A DNA stretch of 64,000 nt from Peptoniphilus sp. BV3C26 (GTDB taxonomy: Bacteria; Bacillota; Clostridia; Tissierellales; Peptoniphilaceae), in assembly GCF_000478985.1 (NCBI RefSeq), contig NZ_AWXB01000057.1, forward strand, positions 39,670 through 103,669, given 5' to 3'. The position numbers and the translations under genes were made by a program. Shown here piece by piece: positions 60,500-64,000 of this stretch. Numbering within the stretch: position 1 is the stretch's first letter; every line of letters begins with the position of its first letter. The notes beneath the pieces were generated by a model, which did no database searches, had not been told where the DNA came from, and saw only the letters and a program-made list of their open reading frames with translations.

Positions 60500-61288
60500 T
60501 TAGATAATATATTTTTCTTCAAGTTTAGATAAGATTGCCTTAGCTGCTTCATCTGCAGATAAATCAGTAAGTATGACACCTGCACCTTTACCTTGTTTAG
60601 GATATGACTTCTTTACCTTAGTAGGAGAACCCTTTAATCCAAGATTTGAATCATCAAGTTCATCTTTTATATCTTCATAATGCCAAATTTTAATATCTTT
60701 TTTGAAAGCTTCAAAAATTCCTCCAACACTCATAAATCTAGGCTCAGCCAGTTCTGAAAGTGTTGTTATTAGACACGGAGTTTTAAGTTTTATTTTATGA
60801 TATCTATCTTCGAATTGTCTTGTTACAGTTAAAAATCCTTCGTTAACTTCTATGTTTTCAACATATGTAACTTGGGGTAAATTTAAATGCTCCGCCATTT
60901 GTGGTCCTACTTGAGCAGTATCTCCATCAATAGCTTGTCTTCCTGTGATTATTAAATCATAATCCAAATGCTTAAGAGCACCTGCAATTGTACAAGAAGT
61001 AGCCCAAGTATCAGCTCCTCCAAAAACTCTATCAGTTACTAAAATAGCCTCATCAGCACCCATAGCAAGTGCTTCTCTTAAAGCATTTTCTGCTTGAGGC
61101 GGTCCCATTGATACAACAGTTACATGAGCTCCTGTTTGATCTTTAATTTTAAGAGCAGCTTCAAGCCCTGATTTATCATCAGGATTTATTATGCTTGGTA
61201 CTCCATCCCTAATTAAAGTATTTGTTTTGGGGTCCAGTTTAACTTCATTCGTATCAGGTACTTGCTTAATGCAAACAACAATATTCAA
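60500..61288 (-). CDS. etfB: Electron transfer flavoprotein, beta subunit
   Basis: The 262-residue beta subunit begins MNIVVCIKQVPDTNEVKLD and carries TGRQAIDGDTAQVGPQ with the nucleotide-binding loop, as usual for EtfB. The start is a TTG with AAGGAGG seven bases upstream; the longer frame to 61357 would cross the promoter (61329-61357) and operator (61308-61320). First gene of the etfBA-hadAIBC-acdB operon. Confidence 0.94.
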   Translation of the reverse strand: MNIVVCIKQVPDTNEVKLDPKTNTLIRDGVPSIINPDDKSGLEAALKIKDQTGAHVTVVSMGPPQAENALREALAMGADEAILVTDRVFGGADTWATSCTIAGALKHLDYDLIITGRQAIDGDTAQVGPQMAEHLNLPQVTYVENIEVNEGFLTVTRQFEDRYHKIKLKTPCLITTLSELAEPRFMSVGGIFEAFKKDIKIWHYEDIKDELDDSNLGLKGSPTKVKKSYPKQGKGAGVILTDLSADEAAKAILSKLEEKYII

Positions 61289-61307
61289 AATAATACCTCC
61301 TTGTTTA

Positions 61308-61320
61308 TTGGTAATACCTT
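61308..61320. promoter_or_regulatory. Operator-like palindrome before etfB
   Basis: TTGGTAATACCTT, one mismatch away from TTGGTAATACCAA. It sits between the -10 box and the ribosome-binding site, where a bound repressor would stop transcription. A GGTAAA half-site overlaps the -10. Confidence 0.65.
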
Positions 61321-61328
61321 TTTTCTTT

Positions 61329-61357
61329 ATGGTAAACGTTTTGCATGACTTTGTCAA
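61329..61357 (-). promoter_or_regulatory. etfB promoter
   Basis: Consensus TTGACA, 17 bases, TACCAT on the minus strand; the -10 contains ACC, part of a second operator-like half-site. Confidence 0.65.
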
Positions 61358-61473
61358 TATTTTTTCAATTTATTTTATTTTTTTAACACTTTTAATGATT
61401 TTTGTTATATTTTAATGCCATTTTTTTATTAAGCATATTTTTTAAAAATTAAAAATCCAAAAAAAGGCAAAAT

Positions 61474-61518
61474 AAAAATATGGCATTACCTAAAAATATA
61501 AGGTAATGCCATATTTTT
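61474..61518 (-). terminator. 18-bp hairpin terminator after acd
   Basis: AAAAATATGGCATTACCT and its exact complement with a 9-base loop, then T-rich sequence on the minus strand, 35 bp after the acd stop. The arms contain GGTAATGCC, close to the operator core GGTAATACC. Confidence 0.75.
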
Positions 61519-61553
61519 AAAAATTCTATTATAATCCTTCAATTAACTATTAT

Positions 61554-62696
61554 TTACTTAAAGATAGCTCCTTGTATAACCATATGTTGAATTTCATTAG
61601 TTCCTTCATAGATTTGTGTGATTTTTGCATCTCTCATCATACGTTCTACATGGAATTCTTTCATATATCCTTCGCCGCCCATTAATTGAATACATTCTGT
61701 TGTAACTTTCATAGCAGCATCTGTACATAAAAGTTTAGCTTGTGCACATGTTTTCGGTTCAACAATTCCTTGATCAAGCATCCAAGCTCCCTTGTATAGC
61801 ATAAGCTCAGCTTGGTCAATAATATTTGCAAGGTCAACTGCTTTAAAAGCAAGATATTGATTTTTGTAAAGAGGTCTTCCAAATTGAACTCTATTTTTCA
61901 AAAATTCAATAGCTCTTTCATAAGCTCCCTTTGCAATACCTAAAGCTTGTGCTGCAACTCCAACACGTCCTGCATTTAGAGTGTCCATAGCAAGTTTGAA
62001 TCCGTCCCCTTCTTTACCAAGGCGGCAAGTTGCCGGAACTACCATGTCTGTAAATTTAAGCTCAGCTACTTCAAGGCTTCTAAGTCCCATTTTATCTTCC
62101 AATCTTACAAGTTCAAATCCCGGTGTATTTGTTGGAATCATAAATGAGGTAAGACCTTTTGTTCCCGGTGCATCTAAATCAGTTTTAGCAACTACCATTG
62201 CATAATCTGCTTCTTTTCCGTTAGTAATGAATCTTTTTGTACCATTGATTATGTAGTTATCTCCATCACGTCTTGCTATTGTTTGTACACCACTTGCATC
62301 ACTTCCTGCATTCTTTTCAGTTAATGCAAAACATCCTGTAATAGATCCGTCGCAAACTCCCCCTACAAAAAACTTCTTTTGTTCTTCTGTTCCATATTTC
62401 AAAATTCCTCCAAGGAATAAAGAAAGAGATACTGAGCAAAATACGCAAAGAGAAGCATCAACTTTTGCAAGTTCTTCTAAAGTTAAAATATAAGACATAT
62501 AGTCTTTTCCAAGTCCACCATATTTTTTATCGAATTGGAAGCCTATAAATCCTTCTTTAACAAGTTCTTTGTATAAATCCATAGGTAAAATAGAATCTCT
62601 ATCTCTTTCCAATACTCCAGGTAGAACTTTCTCTTCCGCAAACTTACGAGCACGTGCTTGAACTTCTAAATGTTCTTTTGATAGTTGAAAATCCAT
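61554..62696 (-). CDS. Acyl-CoA dehydrogenase (butyryl-CoA dehydrogenase-like)
   Basis: A 380-residue FAD acyl-CoA dehydrogenase with GCFALTEKNAGSDASG, YIINGTKRFITNG and QIYEGTNEIQ with the catalytic glutamate. It is the first acyl-CoA dehydrogenase gene of the region, separated from etfB by a strong terminator and a second promoter. ATG at 62696 has GGAGG seven bases upstream. It is distinct from acdB and could be a Bcd-type enzyme for crotonyl-CoA, or handle another chain length; both would use EtfAB. Confidence 0.88.
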   Translation of the reverse strand: MDFQLSKEHLEVQARARKFAEEKVLPGVLERDRDSILPMDLYKELVKEGFIGFQFDKKYGGLGKDYMSYILTLEELAKVDASLCVFCSVSLSLFLGGILKYGTEEQKKFFVGGVCDGSITGCFALTEKNAGSDASGVQTIARRDGDNYIINGTKRFITNGKEADYAMVVAKTDLDAPGTKGLTSFMIPTNTPGFELVRLEDKMGLRSLEVAELKFTDMVVPATCRLGKEGDGFKLAMDTLNAGRVGVAAQALGIAKGAYERAIEFLKNRVQFGRPLYKNQYLAFKAVDLANIIDQAELMLYKGAWMLDQGIVEPKTCAQAKLLCTDAAMKVTTECIQLMGGEGYMKEFHVERMMRDAKITQIYEGTNEIQHMVIQGAIFK

Positions 62697-62757
62697 CAAA
62701 AAACCTCCTCTTTTTCTTTTTTAGTATTAACGATTTTTTAATTATCTCGTCACTCTT

Positions 62758-62786
62758 ATTGTACTAATTTAAAAATTATAGGTCAA
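62758..62786 (-). promoter_or_regulatory. Promoter of the acyl-CoA dehydrogenase gene
   Basis: TTGACC, 17 bases, TACAAT on the minus strand, 62 bp before the start codon. Confidence 0.65.
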
Positions 62787-62834
62787 GTATATGATATTAA
62801 TAATCAAATAATCGAAATACTTAATTAATTCATT

Positions 62835-62849
62835 ATTGGTAATACCAAT
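62835..62849. promoter_or_regulatory. Perfect operator palindrome upstream of acd
   Basis: ATTGGTAATACCAAT: 7-bp arms around one base. It matches the ATTGGTNNNACCAAT core known for PdhR/LldR/FadR-type GntR regulators. It lies about 50 bp upstream of the -35. Confidence 0.75.
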
Positions 62850-63004
62850 TATACGCCTAAATTTAGCCTTTTTCTACCTTTAAAATAAAATTTTTAAATT
62901 TTTTTATTTATTGAATAAAAAATAAAAAAATTTTTTATTTTTTTCGATTTTTACAATATTTTGTTAAAAAATTTTTTATTATCAATTATTTTTAATTTTT
63001 TTAG

Positions 63005-63015
63005 TGGTAATACCT
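63005..63015. promoter_or_regulatory. Third operator-like site
   Basis: TGGTAATACCT (core GGTAATACC), 170 bp from the perfect site. The pair would allow DNA looping. Confidence 0.5.
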
Positions 63016-63058
63016 TATGAATTTATTTATTTTTTATAAAAATTTTCTCCATAAAAAA

Positions 63059-63082
63059 ACAGCCCTCTTTTATGAGGACTGT
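63059..63082 (-). terminator. Terminator after the GntR gene
   Basis: ACAGTCCTC / GAGGGCTGT on the minus strand with one T-G pair, 6-base loop and T7 tail. Confidence 0.8.
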
Positions 63083-63086
63083 CCTT

Positions 63087-63809
63087 TTATTTTATATCTT
63101 TAATTGATTTTCTTATTCTGTTAAAATGTTTGTTCATAAATATTTGTGCGAGTACTGGATCTGAATCCCTTATAGAATCATAAATTGGCTTGTGATAGCT
63201 AAAAAGTTCTTCTGAACTTTCTCCCTCTAAGGTAATTGCCACCGTTGTATCTTTTATGCTATCATAAAATAGTTTATTCATGGCTAAATAGGATTCTATT
63301 ATTAAGGCATTATTAGACATTTCCGAAATTAATGTATGAAATAAACCGTCTAATTTTTGAAATTCATATATTGTGTCTGACACTTTTATTTTTATTAAAA
63401 TTTCTTCCATCTTTTTAAGTTGATCGGTAGTTCTTCTTTCTGCTGCAAGTTTTACAGCTTCATATTCAAACATTTCTCTAAACTCCATAATTTCTGAAAT
63501 GGTAACTGAATTCATACGAGAGATTGCACTTAAAGATGAAAACATTACATTCTTCATGTTATTAGCAACATAGGAGCCGTCTCCATGTTTTGTTTCAACT
63601 AAGCCCATGTTCTCAAGACTTCTTATTGCTTCTCTAACTGAAGGTCTTCCTGAGTCATATTTTTTTGCAAGTTCTCTTTCAGGTGGTAGTTTGGTTCCCA
63701 CTGAAAGAGTCCCCAAAAAAATCTTATTTTTTATAGTTTCCGCTATTTGCAAATATTGCGGTTTGTTATTTTTATCATCATTATTTTGAACTGAACTTTT
63801 TATATCCAA
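63087..63809 (-). CDS. GntR-family regulator, FadR/FCD type
   Basis: A 240-residue regulator. N-terminal extension (1-16), winged helix (about 18-85; LPPERELAKKYDSGRPSVREAIRSL is the helix-turn-helix) and an all-helical FCD domain (about 95-235) with conserved acidic and histidine residues (EFREMFEYEAVKLA, DGLFHTLI, HKPIYDSI, FMNKHFNRIR) that usually bind a metal ion and a carboxylate. Effectors in this subfamily are acids such as pyruvate, lactate or acyl-CoA. The start is a TTG with AGGTG six bases upstream. The palindromes near acd and etfB match the DNA preference of the subfamily, so it probably controls the had/acd/etf genes. Confidence 0.88.
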   Translation of the reverse strand: MDIKSSVQNNDDKNNKPQYLQIAETIKNKIFLGTLSVGTKLPPERELAKKYDSGRPSVREAIRSLENMGLVETKHGDGSYVANNMKNVMFSSLSAISRMNSVTISEIMEFREMFEYEAVKLAAERRTTDQLKKMEEILIKIKVSDTIYEFQKLDGLFHTLISEMSNNALIIESYLAMNKLFYDSIKDTTVAITLEGESSEELFSYHKPIYDSIRDSDPVLAQIFMNKHFNRIRKSIKDIK

Positions 63810-63869
63810 TTAAAACACCTACTCATTTAAAACTCTATTTTTTATAAATCTCTTTTCTATTTTTATATC

Positions 63870-63887
63870 ATATACAATTTAGTATAT
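63870..63887. promoter_or_regulatory. Inverted repeat upstream of the GntR gene
   Basis: ATATAC-N6-GTATAT, about 60 bp before the GntR start. It lacks the GGTNNNACC core, so if it is an operator it serves another regulator. Confidence 0.35.
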
Positions 63888-64000
63888 CACTTTTTTCAAT
63901 GATTTCTATGTTTTTAATTACCTCTGATAATTTGAATCCGAAACATATCTATTCTTACAGAAAAGAAAAATGGTTTTTATTCGTTTTATTTATAAAAAAA

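Larger units (their letters stand above)
62697..63086. other. Regulatory region between the GntR gene and acd
   Basis: About 390 bp without a gene. It holds the acd ribosome-binding site and promoter (62758-62786), the operator palindromes at 62835 and 63005, very AT-rich DNA with long A/T runs between 62880 and 63000, and the terminator of the GntR gene at 63059-63082. Confidence 0.8.

Overview
The window is a strongly AT-rich, gene-dense bacterial chromosome segment with no rRNA, tRNA, phage or intact insertion sequence. The gene content points to a strictly anaerobic, amino-acid-fermenting, butyrate-forming Firmicute: an Rnf complex, Etf with two acyl-CoA dehydrogenases, an oxygen-sensitive 2-hydroxyacyl-CoA dehydratase with its activator, a butyryl-CoA:acetate CoA-transferase, SLH-type surface proteins, and the tmk-darA-holB-ricT order known from Bacillus and Clostridia. 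A Gram-positive anaerobic coccus of the Peptoniphilaceae type is my best guess, but this is inference and no marker gene proves it. Most genes lie on the minus strand.

Layout. 1-14.5 kb: 5' part of proS, a CcpA-like regulator with a lipid kinase, ferritin, a membrane-anchored alpha/beta hydrolase, the tmk/two c-di-AMP receptors/holB/ricT operon, a TetR-gpmA pair, and an sfsA-RNase G-radC-maf-Gx-transporter-NusG-II operon. 14.6-18.4 kb: a phosphate regulatory operon (pstB-phoU-phoP-phoR) behind a recognisable Pho box. 18.4-23.4 kb: a five-gene peptide/nickel-type ABC importer. 23.5-24.7 kb: rpsF-ssb-rpsR. 24.7-29.9 kb: rnfCDGEAB. 30-34.1 kb: a GntR(YtrA)-controlled ABC exporter. 34.1-35.2 kb: a gene-free array of hairpin-rich repeats. 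35.2-43.4 kb: surface/exported proteins and phosphatases (Ig-like/copper-amine-oxidase-like protein, SLH-anchored 5'-nucleotidase, alkaline phosphatase, an SLH gene remnant), trmB and the CoA-transferase. 43.4-50.6 kb: a copper ATPase, a pseudouridine synthase, an MltG-like stalk protein, an EamA transporter, and a small redox cluster (CXXC mini-protein, membrane FeS protein, TlpA-like lipoprotein) divergent from a two-component system. 52.6-63.8 kb: a YkvI transporter and a had/fld-type reductive branch (acd, etfBA, hadAIBC, acdB), next to a FadR/PdhR-type GntR regulator.

How it fits together. The had-type enzymes dehydrate a 2-hydroxyacyl-CoA to an enoyl-CoA, which an acyl-CoA dehydrogenase plus EtfAB reduces, possibly with electron bifurcation to ferredoxin. 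Rnf would then reoxidise ferredoxin with NAD+ and build an ion gradient, and the CoA-transferase would release the acid. Perfect or near-perfect palindromes of the form ATTGGTNNNACCAAT stand before etfB and before the first acyl-CoA dehydrogenase gene, beside the GntR gene, so a local regulon can be read from the DNA. The phosphatases and the Pho operon together suggest phosphate scavenging.

Most promising for follow-up: the GntR operator set, the repeat array at 34.2-34.9 kb with arm-covarying palindromes, and the small CXXC/FeS/TlpA cluster with a C-tract operator-like site. Starts were adjusted wherever a Shine-Dalgarno sequence contradicted the longest reading frame.
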